DNA from: Terriglobia bacterium
GTDB lineage: Bacteria > Acidobacteriota > Terriglobia > Terriglobales > Acidobacteriaceae
Reading direction: 5' to 3'
DNA length: 64,000 nt
Assembly (NCBI GenBank): GCA_020073565.1
Contig: JAIQEY010000031.1
Location: forward strand, 1 to 64,000
Part shown: in pieces, positions 9,138-17,699 of the stretch
Layout of the letters: the number at the start of each line of letters is the position of its first letter
Position numbering within the stretch: the stretch's first letter is position 1
Program-made: the position numbers and the translations under genes
The notes under the pieces: generated by a model
Seen by the model: only the letters and a program-made list of their open reading frames with translations
Databases searched by the model: none
What the model was told of the DNA's origin: nothing

Positions 9138-10274
9138 CTACTTTCTCTTTGGGCGAGCGGTGTTCACCTTGTCCAGCAAGTCGCGCGAGGGAGCCTGCAA
9201 GGGGCCGGGGATCTTTACGGCTTCCTCGAGAACGGCCCTAGCCTCCGCAATTTTGTTGGTTTTGCCGAACGCCCATCCTAGGCGGTAAAGCGCAGTCGCA
9301 TAGGCTATGTCGTCTTGTCCCTTGAGCAGCGAAGCCGCGGATTGTAACTCTGGAATCGCCGCCGCAGTTTTATCCTGCTTCGCATAAGCATAACCAAGGG
9401 TGGAATGGGCAACTCCTCCCGAAAGGCGGCGCGATTTGTCGGCGTCAGGCGCATCGGCCTTGGCCAATTCGATCACCTTCTGCGAATACGTAACGGCCTT
9501 GACCAGGCTGTCAGGGCGGGTGCCCTCAACGTAGGCGTTGGCGAGCAGCAGCAACGTGGGCATGCTGTTGGGATTGGCAGCCAGAGCTTTTTCTCCGTAC
9601 GCGAGCAAGCGGGCGGAGTCGTTCAACTGTCCCAGGGTGAACATGGCGTATTGCGCCACCTGTTCGTCAAAGCGGGAAGCAGGAAAGGCAGGGGTAAAGC
9701 GCTCGATATAGGTCATGCGCTTCTTGTCGTCTTTTTCATCAGCGATGGCGTTGAACGCCGCCGTTTCCAGAAACTCGTAGGAACTTTTGTTGCTCTCCTT
9801 GGCCTCGGCCAGACGGGAAGCGTACTCGAGGTCCGATACACCCTCGGGCCTGGGTCGCTGCAAGGCCGTGTTGTAGGCTTTGCCGCCGCGGCTCGCATAC
9901 TCGACGACCTTGGCGTCGTTCTTCATCTGTTCGGCCACGTTCGTTTGTGAAACCAGCACGTCGAGATCGTCGGCCTTGGCGATGAGTGCTTTGTCGCCAT
10001 AACTAAGCGCCTTCTCCAGTTCGCCGGAGGTTTGGTAGTACTGCGCGATCTGCCAATCGCCGTAAGCAACGGCCATGGCGTTCGACGAAAAATTGCGCAC
10101 GAAGTCCTCGTACAGGGCGAGTTTCTTCTGAGCGTCCGGTTCGTCTGAGATCTGCTGCAGCGCCTTATCTTCGGGCGATCCCGCCGGAATGGTGATTTTT
10201 TCGAGTTGAGCGAACGCAGGTGCAGTCAACAACCATGCGGATAAAAGCAAGCAGGCAACGGCGGCGCGGGTCAT
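9138..10274 (-). CDS. Exported TPR-like protein
   Basis: About 378 residues from ATG 10274, chosen because it gives a signal peptide ending in a good cleavage site (MTRAAVACLLLSAWLLTAPAFAQ) and has GAGGT upstream; the longer open frame adds 42 unlikely residues. The mature protein is helical with tetratricopeptide-like units (YGDWQIAQYYQTSGELEKAL, STLGYAYAKQDKTAAAIPELQ, ALYRLGWAFGKTNKIAEARAVLEEA). It is likely periplasmic, with a protein-binding role. It stands alone, convergent with the upstream operon. A more specific function cannot be read. Confidence 0.8.
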   Translation of the reverse strand: MTRAAVACLLLSAWLLTAPAFAQLEKITIPAGSPEDKALQQISDEPDAQKKLALYEDFVRNFSSNAMAVAYGDWQIAQYYQTSGELEKALSYGDKALIAKADDLDVLVSQTNVAEQMKNDAKVVEYASRGGKAYNTALQRPRPEGVSDLEYASRLAEAKESNKSSYEFLETAAFNAIADEKDDKKRMTYIERFTPAFPASRFDEQVAQYAMFTLGQLNDSARLLAYGEKALAANPNSMPTLLLLANAYVEGTRPDSLVKAVTYSQKVIELAKADAPDADKSRRLSGGVAHSTLGYAYAKQDKTAAAIPELQSAASLLKGQDDIAYATALYRLGWAFGKTNKIAEARAVLEEAVKIPGPLQAPSRDLLDKVNTARPKRK

Positions 10275-10424
10275 GGGCAACCTCGGTCTGAAACGGAGAG
10301 CATTTTCAGCGCGAATCGTAGCGCCGAAGTTGGCGTGGTGCAAGCCCGCGTAGGTGTCAAAGTCTGAGGTCTCGGGAAAATCGCGCGGAAATCGAGACAT
10401 TCCTGAGAGCTGAGACCGGCTCTC

Positions 10425-11693
10425 CTACTCGCTGGTGAAGTAGTCAACCGGGTGGTGGTCCTTCGCGATCGGGTTCTCGAACAGCGAGTAGTCGCGCGTT
10501 ACAACGGTGATGCCGCTGTCGGTCACGAAGTAACGTTCGCGGTCGGCCTCCGCGTCGTATCCAATGGTCGTCCCTTCGGGAATATGCACGTCCCGGTCGA
10601 TGATGGCGCGACGAATGCGGCAGCGGCGTCCGACATTGACGTGCGAGAACATGATCGTTTGATCGACTTCGGTGAACGAGTTTACACGCACGTCCGGCGA
10701 GAGGACGCAATTCTGCACGGAGCCACCCGAGATGATACAGCCCGAGGAAACCAGCGAATCGAGCGCTCGGCCCACGCGGGGCACTTCCGCGAACACAAAT
10801 TTGGCCGGCGGATACTGGCGTTGGTGCGTGCGGATGGGCCAGTGGTTGTCGTAGAGATTGAATACGGGCGAGACCGAGACCAAGTCCATGTTGGCTTCGT
10901 AGTAGGCCTCGAGCGTGCCCACGTCGCGCCAGTAGAGCGCTTCTTCCTTCTTGTTTTCGTCCACGAAATTGAACGCGAAAACCCGGTAGTCGTCGAGCAT
11001 CTTCGGAAGGATGTTTTTGCCGAAATCATGGCTTGATTTCGGATCCTCGGCGTCTTTCAATAGCACCGGGATGAGCACGTCCGTATTGAAAATATAGATG
11101 CCCATCGAGGCCGAGATTTTGCTGGGATCGTAGGGCGAACGCAAATCGGTTTTAGGAGGTTTTTCCTGAAAGCCCACGATGCGATGGTCGCGATCGATCT
11201 CCACCACGCCGAAATGGCGGCATTCGGCCGGTTCCATCAGGATGGTGGCGACCGTCACGTCGGTAGCGGCGTCCTGGTGCTGCCTGAGCATCCGGCCGTA
11301 GTCCATCTTGTAGATGTGATCGCCGGCCATGATCAGAACGTGCTTGGGCCGTTCGGACCCGATCGAATAGATGTTCTGATAGACAGCGTCGGCGGTCCCC
11401 ATGTACCAGTTTTCGCTGACGCGCTTCATGGGCGGCAGAATTTCGATGAACTCGTTGATTTCGCGGCCATAAATGGCCCACCCTTCACGGATGTGGCGGT
11501 TCAGGGACAGAGCCTTGTATTGGGTAAGGATGTAAACGCGGCGCAGGCCGGAGTTCACGCAGTTGGAGAGCGTGATGTCGATGATGCGATAGATGCCCCC
11601 AAAGGTGACGGCAGGTTTGGCACGGTCGCGCGTGAGCGGATAGAGGCGCTCGCCTGCGCCCCCAGCCAGCAAGACTCCGAGCGTATCCTTCAT
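10425..11693 (-). CDS. glgC: Glucose-1-phosphate adenylyltransferase (ADP-glucose pyrophosphorylase)
   Basis: 422 residues. The N-terminal nucleotidyltransferase domain shows VLLAGGAGERLYPLTRDRAK, RIIDITLSNCVNSG, the product-binding MAGDHIYKMDY, FQEKPP, and the sugar-binding ASMGIYIFNTDVL. The C-terminal left-handed beta-helix begins about residue 300 (DSLVSSGCIISGGSVQNCVL). It converts ATP and glucose-1-phosphate to ADP-glucose, the committed step of glycogen synthesis. ATG 11693 places the P-loop at residue 8-15; an upstream in-frame GTG at 11732 adds 13 residues without support. No other glycogen genes are in the window. Confidence 0.95.
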   Translation of the reverse strand: MKDTLGVLLAGGAGERLYPLTRDRAKPAVTFGGIYRIIDITLSNCVNSGLRRVYILTQYKALSLNRHIREGWAIYGREINEFIEILPPMKRVSENWYMGTADAVYQNIYSIGSERPKHVLIMAGDHIYKMDYGRMLRQHQDAATDVTVATILMEPAECRHFGVVEIDRDHRIVGFQEKPPKTDLRSPYDPSKISASMGIYIFNTDVLIPVLLKDAEDPKSSHDFGKNILPKMLDDYRVFAFNFVDENKKEEALYWRDVGTLEAYYEANMDLVSVSPVFNLYDNHWPIRTHQRQYPPAKFVFAEVPRVGRALDSLVSSGCIISGGSVQNCVLSPDVRVNSFTEVDQTIMFSHVNVGRRCRIRRAIIDRDVHIPEGTTIGYDAEADRERYFVTDSGITVVTRDYSLFENPIAKDHHPVDYFTSE

Positions 11694-11842
11694 CGGTGCA
11701 CCGTCTTGGGTAGTCGGCTCCGGGAGACCCACCCCGGCTTATCGCGGAATACTAGCACAGCCTCGTAAGAGCGGTGTAGCGCGGACACTCCCTTCGACTT
11801 CGCTCAGGGCAGGCTTTGTCCGCGCATGCGGTCAAGAATTCG

Positions 11843-13201
11843 CTAGCAACGGACGATCTTGTCGCTCTTAATGCCGCGGGTTGCGTTGCGGGAGTCGACC
11901 ACCAGCTTCGCATCGTTCACGATCTTCTTATAGTCGTAGTCGGAGTGGTCGGTGACGATCAGCACGCAGTCGTACTGGCCCAAATTCTCGAGCGAAGTGC
12001 ACTTCATCTGCAGGTCGTACTTGCGGCCACGGCCGACAAAGGGGAAGTACGGGTCGTTGTAGCTGACCTCGGCGCCTTCTTTCTGCAGCAGTTCGATGAT
12101 GGTGAGCGCCGGGGACTCGCGCAGGTCATCGATGTCTTTCTTGTAGGCGACGCCCAGCACGAGAACCTTTGAACCGTTGATAGCCTTCTTGCTCTGGTTC
12201 AGGGCGCTAATGGTCGCGGCAATGACATTGTAAGGCATGGCCACGTTGATTTCGCCGGCGAGTTCGATGAAGCGCGTACGGAAATCGAACTCCTTCGCCT
12301 TCCACGAGAGATAGAACGGGTCGACCGGGATGCAGTGTCCGCCGAGACCCGGGCCGGGATAGAACGGGTGAAAGCCGAAGGGCTTGGTGGCGGCCGCGTC
12401 GATGATCTCCCAGATGTTCAAGTCCATGCGCAGGCAGAGCATCTTCAGTTCGTTGACGAGCGCGATGTTCACGCAGCGATAGATGTTTTCGAGCAACTTG
12501 GTCATCTCAGCCGCGGCCGGCGACGAGACGGGAACGGTGCGGCGGAAAATGGAGCCGTACAATGCGGCTGCGATTTCGCTGGCCTGAGGGTCGAGCCCGC
12601 CAATCACTTTCGGAATATCGTGTCGCGCCACCTGCGTGTTGCCCGGATCCTCGCGCTCGGGCGAAAACGCCACCCAGAATTCCCGATCGCTGGCCGCGCC
12701 TTTGCGGGATGCTTTCAATCCTGCTCGGTTTTCCTTTTCCAGAATGGGGATCAGAACTTCCTCGGTCGTGCCGGGATAAGTGGTGCTTTCGAGGATCACG
12801 ATTTGGCCCGCGCGCAGGTGCGGCGCCACGGCGTGCGCGGTGTTGGTGATGTAGCTCAGGTCGGGCTCGTGATACTCGTTCAACGGTGTGGGGACGCAGA
12901 TGATGATGGCGTCCATCGCGGTGATCCGGGAATAGTCGGCCGTGGCCTGGAAGCCGCTCGCCTTCGCCGCCTGAATTTCTTCCGGCGTGATGCGGAAAAT
13001 GTAGGACCCACCCTGAGCCAGGGTATCAACCTTGCGTTGGTCGATGTCGAATCCAGTCACGGGGAATTTCTGTTCGCTGTAGAGCAGCGCCAGCGGAAGT
13101 CCGACGTAGCCGAGGCCGATAATGCCGACTTTCGCTTTACGGCCTTCGATGCGCCCTTTCAGATCGGTAAAAAGAGAAGAAGTAGTGAGTTGAGTCATCA
13201 T
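11843..13201 (-). CDS. UDP-N-acetylglucosamine/mannosamine 6-dehydrogenase family (WbpA-like)
   Basis: About 452 residues. NAD-binding motif GIIGLGYVGLPLALLYSE near the N-terminus, central domain with FSPEREDPGN and catalytic Cys in GLGGHCIPVDPFYLSWKAKE, and a C-terminal UDP-binding domain (VLVLGVAYKKDIDDLRESPA). It should oxidise a UDP-HexNAc to the uronic acid for a surface polysaccharide. The sequence around the catalytic Cys (PFYLSWKA, TRFIELAGEIN) fits WbpA-type UDP-GlcNAc dehydrogenases better than UDP-glucose dehydrogenases, but substrate is inferred. The start is uncertain: ATGs at 13225, 13201 and 13198 are all in frame and none has a strong SD. Confidence 0.88.
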   Translation of the reverse strand: MMTQLTTSSLFTDLKGRIEGRKAKVGIIGLGYVGLPLALLYSEQKFPVTGFDIDQRKVDTLAQGGSYIFRITPEEIQAAKASGFQATADYSRITAMDAIIICVPTPLNEYHEPDLSYITNTAHAVAPHLRAGQIVILESTTYPGTTEEVLIPILEKENRAGLKASRKGAASDREFWVAFSPEREDPGNTQVARHDIPKVIGGLDPQASEIAAALYGSIFRRTVPVSSPAAAEMTKLLENIYRCVNIALVNELKMLCLRMDLNIWEIIDAAATKPFGFHPFYPGPGLGGHCIPVDPFYLSWKAKEFDFRTRFIELAGEINVAMPYNVIAATISALNQSKKAINGSKVLVLGVAYKKDIDDLRESPALTIIELLQKEGAEVSYNDPYFPFVGRGRKYDLQMKCTSLENLGQYDCVLIVTDHSDYDYKKIVNDAKLVVDSRNATRGIKSDKIVRC

Positions 13202-13355
13202 AAGTTCGCAGGCAAATTTTAGCATCGAACCGTGTGCTTTCGACCGGCGATGCCCTTGAGTCTCGCACGATTGTCGCTCTGCCGATTCTCATTCGGATGA
13301 CCGCGGTAAGCCGATTCGACCCAACCGAGCCTTCCTTAGTAATATTCGCGATGAG

Positions 13356-13928
13356 ATGCGATTCTCTCGAATTGTCGTCCTTTTATTGATGGTGGTGGCG
13401 CTGGCCAGCCAGGCGGCTCGCTTTCTTAGAGTGGACGATCCGCAAAAGTCCGATGCCATCGTTGTGCTGGCGGGCGAAACAAAGATACGTCCGGCTCGTG
13501 CTCTTGCATTGCTGCGGCACGAGATGGCGTCCCATGTGTTCGTGGACGTTGAGGTCCGGGACGAGATCTTCGGCCAGCGGCTTACCGATCTCGCGCAGAA
13601 ATATGTGGACAGCCTGCCGGACGCAAAACAGGTCTCCGTGTGCCCAACCACAGGTCTTTCAACTTACGCGGAGAGCGACGACGTGAATCGCTGTTTGCAG
13701 GCCGCAGGAGCGCATAGGGTATTGATTATCACCTCGGAGTATCACACTCGACGGGCCTTGATGATTTTCCGTCACCGCTTGCCGCAGTATCAGTTCAGCG
13801 TGGCAGCCGCGTACGATTCCAGTCAATTCGGCATCGCCTGGTGGACCCACCGCGAATGGGCGAAGGTTACGCTCGACGAGTGGATGAAACTGGTTTGGTG
13901 GGAGGCGGTGGACCGATGGCGGCGTTAG
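13356..13928 (+). CDS. DUF218/YdcF-SanA-like envelope protein
   Basis: 190 residues. N-terminal membrane anchor about 4-20 (RIVVLLLMVVALASQAARF), then the DUF218 core: SDAIVVLAGET near residue 32, a conserved acidic/TxxN-type segment (GLSTYAESDDVNRCL), and VLIITSEYHTRRALMIFRH. Members such as SanA and ElyC affect envelope integrity or polysaccharide carriers; the biochemical activity is not settled. It is divergent from the UDP-sugar dehydrogenase, 154 bp away, which supports an envelope role. Confidence 0.8.
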   Translation: MRFSRIVVLLLMVVALASQAARFLRVDDPQKSDAIVVLAGETKIRPARALALLRHEMASHVFVDVEVRDEIFGQRLTDLAQKYVDSLPDAKQVSVCPTTGLSTYAESDDVNRCLQAAGAHRVLIITSEYHTRRALMIFRHRLPQYQFSVAAAYDSSQFGIAWWTHREWAKVTLDEWMKLVWWEAVDRWRR

Positions 13929-13946
13929 GCTCTGGGCTTTAGGCTT
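13927..13946. repeat. Family B inverted repeat, left copy
   Basis: GGCTCTGGGCTTTAGGCTT at 13928-13946 is the exact reverse complement of 15573-15591. The two copies bracket the CDGSH and PilZ genes. Confidence 0.7.
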
Positions 13947-13981
13947 ACAATAACTGGTTCGCCATCTTATCCGGAGGTGTC

Positions 13982-14206
13982 ATGTCGCAAGTCACGATTA
14001 CTGTTCGCAAGAACGGCCCGCTGCGGGTCGATGATCCCAATGGTGTTGTCGAACTCGTGGATGCCGACGGCAACAAATATGACCTGACGGGCAAAGTTGC
14101 CTTTTCCTTATGTCGCTGCGCGGGGAGCGCGAACCGGCCATTCTGCGACGGCACGCACGGCAAGATCGGCTTCCAGGCGCCCGATTGCGCGATCAAGACC
14201 AGCTAA
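13982..14206 (+). CDS. CDGSH iron-sulfur domain protein
   Basis: 74 residues with a strong SD (GGAGGTG, 4 nt before ATG). The C-terminal half carries the CDGSH signature: CRCAGSANRPFCDGTHGKIGF, giving three Cys and one His ligands for a redox-active [2Fe-2S] cluster (C-x-C...C-D-G-T-H). The N-terminus is a short beta region (VTITVRKNGPLRVDDPNG). These small proteins act in electron transfer or cluster trafficking; the partner here is unknown. The neighbouring genes (DUF218, PilZ) give no clear metabolic link. Confidence 0.93.
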   Translation: MSQVTITVRKNGPLRVDDPNGVVELVDADGNKYDLTGKVAFSLCRCAGSANRPFCDGTHGKIGFQAPDCAIKTS

Positions 14207-14365
14207 TCTCGGCCTTTACCCCATTGCCTAACTGGAAACGGGGCACGCGAAATTCGATGCTCACCGCACTCTCGTGATCTAGCATGGTGGGGAAATCACC
14301 GCTCGTGAGACGGTGGATGACATAGAGTGAGCGTTCGCAGGCGAGGAAAACGCTAGCTACATCCT

Positions 14366-15523
14366 ATGGGCCTTTTAGAGCAACCACAGCACGCCATTCG
14401 ACGCAGCACGCGGCTGCCGCTGGAAGTTCCCGTGCTTGTCACCAGCCTCGACCCGACTGTCGTACTGTCAGAAGACTGCAACACGACCCTGGTGAATGCA
14501 CATGGATGCGGGCTGATCGCGAAGCGGGAGATTCCGCGCGGGATGCGGGTGCGGCTGGAGATCATTTCGGCGAAGCGGCATACCACTGCGCAGGTGTCGG
14601 AGGTGGTCTCGCTTGGTGGCGACCCGGAAACCTGGCTGGTCGGCCTGGAACTTGACGTTCCCGGCAATTTCTGGGGAATCGACTATGCGCCGGCGGACTG
14701 GAAGATTGACGAGGCGTCGGCCCCACGCGCAAGTAATGCCGAGGAGGCGGAACTGGCGGCTAAGCCGACCACGCGTCGCTGGCGGCTGACGGACATCAGT
14801 ACGGGCGCGTGCTATCTCGAGACAGTGACGCCATTTCCCGAGGGCACGCCGGTGCTGCTGAGCATCCGGGCTTCGAACAAAGAGTGCCTGCTGGACGGCG
14901 TAGTGCGCGCTTCTCACGCGCAGGTGGGGATGGGAGTGGAGTTTACGCATCCGGAGCACAGGGCGCGAATCGAGGAATTGATCAGCCGGTTGATGAGTAC
15001 CCGGGAAGTTCCGCGCATTTTTGTCGGGCGCAAGGAGGGGCAACAGAAAGCGGAAGAGATCCGGCCGATATCGATCTCGCCGGAACCGGATCCGCTGCTG
15101 GAACTGGTGCGCGAGGGGCCGATGCTGACGGTGGATCAGTTCTTGAGTGATCTGAGGGCGCAAAGGCTGGGCAAGCGGCGCGACCCGAGAATCGATGTGA
15201 CACTGCCTGTGCTGCTGAACGGGATCGACGAAAACGGGCGCCCACTCAATCAGCGGGTCACGACTATGAACGTCAGCCGCCGGGGTGCCCTGCTGGAAGG
15301 CGTTCACGGTCGGCTGCGTCCCGGAGACCGGGTGACGCTGACGCGCGGTCAAAAGCAAGAAATGTTTCGCGTGGCCTGGGTGGGCGAGCCGGGCACTCCC
15401 GGAGACGGGCAGATCGGCGTCTCGGCCCTTGAGTCCAACAGTTCTTTTTGGGATCAGGATCTGGAAGGCGCGCAGCAGTCCATGGATTCGGCGAACGTGC
15501 GCAGACCCGGAGTCGGTGCCTGA
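14366..15523 (+). CDS. Protein with three PilZ-like domains
   Basis: 385 residues. Three segments look PilZ-derived. First, residues about 10-110: RRSTRLPLEVPVLVTSL, then NAHGCGLIAKREIPRGMRV. Second, about 125-215: RRWRLTDISTGACYLETVTP, then GMGVEFTHPEHR. Third, about 270-365: KRRDPRIDVTLPVLLNG, MNVSRRGALLEGV, RPGDRVTL. Classical PilZ domains bind cyclic di-GMP through RxxxR and (D/N)xSxxG. The third domain keeps RRDPR and NVSRRG; the second keeps DISTG but not a clear RxxxR; the first has RSTR but NAHGCG. So at most one or two sites look competent. No membrane segment is seen. It likely has a c-di-GMP-linked regulatory role. Confidence 0.8.
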   Translation: MGLLEQPQHAIRRSTRLPLEVPVLVTSLDPTVVLSEDCNTTLVNAHGCGLIAKREIPRGMRVRLEIISAKRHTTAQVSEVVSLGGDPETWLVGLELDVPGNFWGIDYAPADWKIDEASAPRASNAEEAELAAKPTTRRWRLTDISTGACYLETVTPFPEGTPVLLSIRASNKECLLDGVVRASHAQVGMGVEFTHPEHRARIEELISRLMSTREVPRIFVGRKEGQQKAEEIRPISISPEPDPLLELVREGPMLTVDQFLSDLRAQRLGKRRDPRIDVTLPVLLNGIDENGRPLNQRVTTMNVSRRGALLEGVHGRLRPGDRVTLTRGQKQEMFRVAWVGEPGTPGDGQIGVSALESNSSFWDQDLEGAQQSMDSANVRRPGVGA

Positions 15524-15572
15524 GCGAGCCAGTTTCCGAGTTTGAGCTGAGTGTGGCGTCCCCCGACCTCTA

Positions 15573-15591
15573 AAGCCTAAAGCCCAGAGCC
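15573..15591. repeat. Family B inverted repeat, right copy
   Basis: AAGCCTAAAGCCCAGAGCC is a perfect 19-bp inverted match to 13928-13946, lying just after the PilZ gene and before the FAD oxidoreductase. Confidence 0.7.
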
Positions 15592-15634
15592 GAAAGCCTG
15601 ACCAGAGTGATAAACTCCCTCGCCGGAGGGCTTT

Positions 15635-17593
15635 GTGTCTGATCAACGGGACCGAGAACTGGGGATGGGCGCGCGCATCACGCGCCGGGATTTTCTAAAC
15701 GGAGTTGCCATCACGGCGGGAGCGGCCATGATTCCGCCCGAAATGTGGGGCGCCGCCGCTGCCGACCTCGAAGCGCAGAGTGCGCCGGGCTATTATCCAC
15801 CCGCCAAGACCGGGTTGCGCGGGGACCACGTCGGCGCGTTCGAAGCCATGCACAAGGTGCGCGACGGCGCTTTCTGGGAGGACGCACCCAAGCCAGTGGA
15901 TACGGGGGAATCGTACGACCTGGTGATCGTGGGCGGAGGTCTCAGCGGGTTGGCGGCCGCCCACTATTTCCGCAAGGCCGCGGGCGACAAGGCGCGCATC
16001 CTGATTCTCGAAAATCACGACGACTTTGGCGGGCACGCTAAGCGGAACGAATTTCGGGCCGGCAATCGGACGATCCTGGGCTACGGCGGGACGTACTCGA
16101 TTGAGAGTCCCGCACCTTACAGTGCGGTCTCAAAAACGCTCATTGAAGAACTCGGGATTGACGTGCCTTCGTATCCCAAGTACGTCAGCCGCGACCTCTA
16201 CCGCTCCCTCGCCCTGCGCCCAAGGGTCTTTTTCGACAAAGAGACTTTCGGCGCTGACAAACTGGTCCTCAATCCCAGAACCTCCGGCTTCGATGAAAGT
16301 GGCGTCAATGAAGCTGCCGGAGAAGCAGGGTTGCAGGCCTTCCTGAAAGACGCGCCCCTCTCTGAGAAAGCCAGACAGGACTGCCTCCGCTTGTTCACCG
16401 AGAAGAAAGACTACTTTCCCGGCCTGAACTCCGAACAGAAGAAAGACCGTCTTGCTCGCATGAGCTACGCGAAATTCCTGACCGAGATCGCGGGTGTGAG
16501 CGAGGAAATCGTCAAGTTCTACCAGGCCCTGCCGCATTCCCTGTTTGGTGTCGGCATCGAAGCCGTTTCTGCACAGGACGCCTGGGGCTTGGGCATGCCG
16601 GGCTTCGACGGCCTCAACCTTGAACCGGGGCCTGGCCAAGGCATGAACCGGGACGCGATTCGCAGCGAGGAAGCAGACAAATATTTCTTTCACTTCCCCG
16701 ACGGCAACGCAACCATTGCCCGGCTGCTGGTGCGCAAGCTGATTCCGGCTGCGATTCCGGGAAGTTCGGTGACGGACGTGGTGCCGGCGAAGGCGGATTA
16801 CTCGAAGCTCGATGAAGCTTCGTCGGCGACGCGGATACGACTCAACAGCACGGTGGTCAAAGTGAGGCACTTGGGTGACCCGGCGAGCGCGAAGGAAGTG
16901 GAAGTGACGTACTTCACCGGGAAGAAAGTGAAAACGGTTCGCGCGGCCAACTGCATCCTCGCTTGCTGGCACGTCGTCATCCCCTACATCGCGCAGGAAT
17001 TGCCCGACGCGCAAAAAGAGGCCCTGGCGTCCGCACAAAAAGTGCCGCTGCTCTACACCAATGTTCTGCTGCGCAACTGGACGGCGTTTCAGAAACTGGG
17101 CGTGAACACCATCTATGCCCCGGGAATGTATTTCACTGCCACCACGCTCGATCTTCCCGTTTCGATCGGCGGCTACGAGTGCGCGAAAAAACCAGACGAG
17201 CCGATCGTGATCCACATGATGAAGGCGGCCTGCAAGCCCGGACGCCCGGCGCGCGAGCAGCACAAGCTGGGACGCATTCAGCTCTACATGACGTCGTTTG
17301 AAACCTACGAACGCAATATCCGCGAGCAGTTGGCGCGCATGCTGGGCGGGGGCGGCTTTGATCCGGCGCACGACATCCTGGAGATCACGGTGAACCGCTG
17401 GCCGCACGGCTACGCCTACGAATACAACTCGCTGTTTGATCAGTTCTGGCTCGAAGGCGGCGAGCAGCCGTGCCAGGTGGCGCGCAAGCCGTTTGGGCGG
17501 ATCGCGATTGCCAACTCCGATGCCGATGCGTATGCCTATACCGACTGTGCGATCGATCAGGCCTACCGGGCCGTGGGGGAATTGAAGAGGTAG
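15635..17593 (+). CDS. Tat-exported FAD-dependent oxidoreductase (spermidine dehydrogenase-like)
   Basis: 652 residues from GTG 15635 (GGAGGG upstream). Tat signal at 13-45: RITRRDFLNGVAITAGAAM. FAD-binding dinucleotide motif GGGLSGLAAA at 100-109 and downstream NHDDFGGHAKRNEF as in amine and spermidine oxidoreductases, with HDILEITVNRWPHGYAYEYN near the C-terminus as in the FAD-closing region of amine oxidase folds. It is probably folded in the cytoplasm and exported to the periplasm. SpdH-type spermidine dehydrogenases share this layout, but the substrate is a guess. It sits alone; electron acceptor genes are not adjacent. Confidence 0.82.
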   Translation: MSDQRDRELGMGARITRRDFLNGVAITAGAAMIPPEMWGAAAADLEAQSAPGYYPPAKTGLRGDHVGAFEAMHKVRDGAFWEDAPKPVDTGESYDLVIVGGGLSGLAAAHYFRKAAGDKARILILENHDDFGGHAKRNEFRAGNRTILGYGGTYSIESPAPYSAVSKTLIEELGIDVPSYPKYVSRDLYRSLALRPRVFFDKETFGADKLVLNPRTSGFDESGVNEAAGEAGLQAFLKDAPLSEKARQDCLRLFTEKKDYFPGLNSEQKKDRLARMSYAKFLTEIAGVSEEIVKFYQALPHSLFGVGIEAVSAQDAWGLGMPGFDGLNLEPGPGQGMNRDAIRSEEADKYFFHFPDGNATIARLLVRKLIPAAIPGSSVTDVVPAKADYSKLDEASSATRIRLNSTVVKVRHLGDPASAKEVEVTYFTGKKVKTVRAANCILACWHVVIPYIAQELPDAQKEALASAQKVPLLYTNVLLRNWTAFQKLGVNTIYAPGMYFTATTLDLPVSIGGYECAKKPDEPIVIHMMKAACKPGRPAREQHKLGRIQLYMTSFETYERNIREQLARMLGGGGFDPAHDILEITVNRWPHGYAYEYNSLFDQFWLEGGEQPCQVARKPFGRIAIANSDADAYAYTDCAIDQAYRAVGELKR

Positions 17594-17621
17594 CCAATGG
17601 GTGAAGTTGTTTTCTCTGTGC

Positions 17622-17675
17622 TCCTCTGTGTCCTCTGTGGTTAAGAAACATCTTGACCACAGAGGACACAGAGGA
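17622..17675. repeat. 20-bp perfect inverted repeat, family C
   Basis: Arms at 17622-17641 and 17656-17675 are exact complements (TCCTCTGTGTCCTCTGTGGT against its reverse complement), with a 14-nt loop. They fill the gap between the FAD oxidoreductase and the FMN-binding protein. Related words occur at 59943-59960 (ACCACAGAGGACAGAGG) and, diverged, at 32099-32188. There is no T-run, so it is not a classical terminator. Confidence 0.75.
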
Positions 17676-17699
17676 CACAGAGGAAATCCTGGAGGTCCA

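Noticed and set aside
17601-17699. 33-residue N-terminal extension of the FMN-binding protein
   Set aside because: It is translated repeat DNA (SSVSSVV, HRGHRG); ATG 17700 has a good SD.
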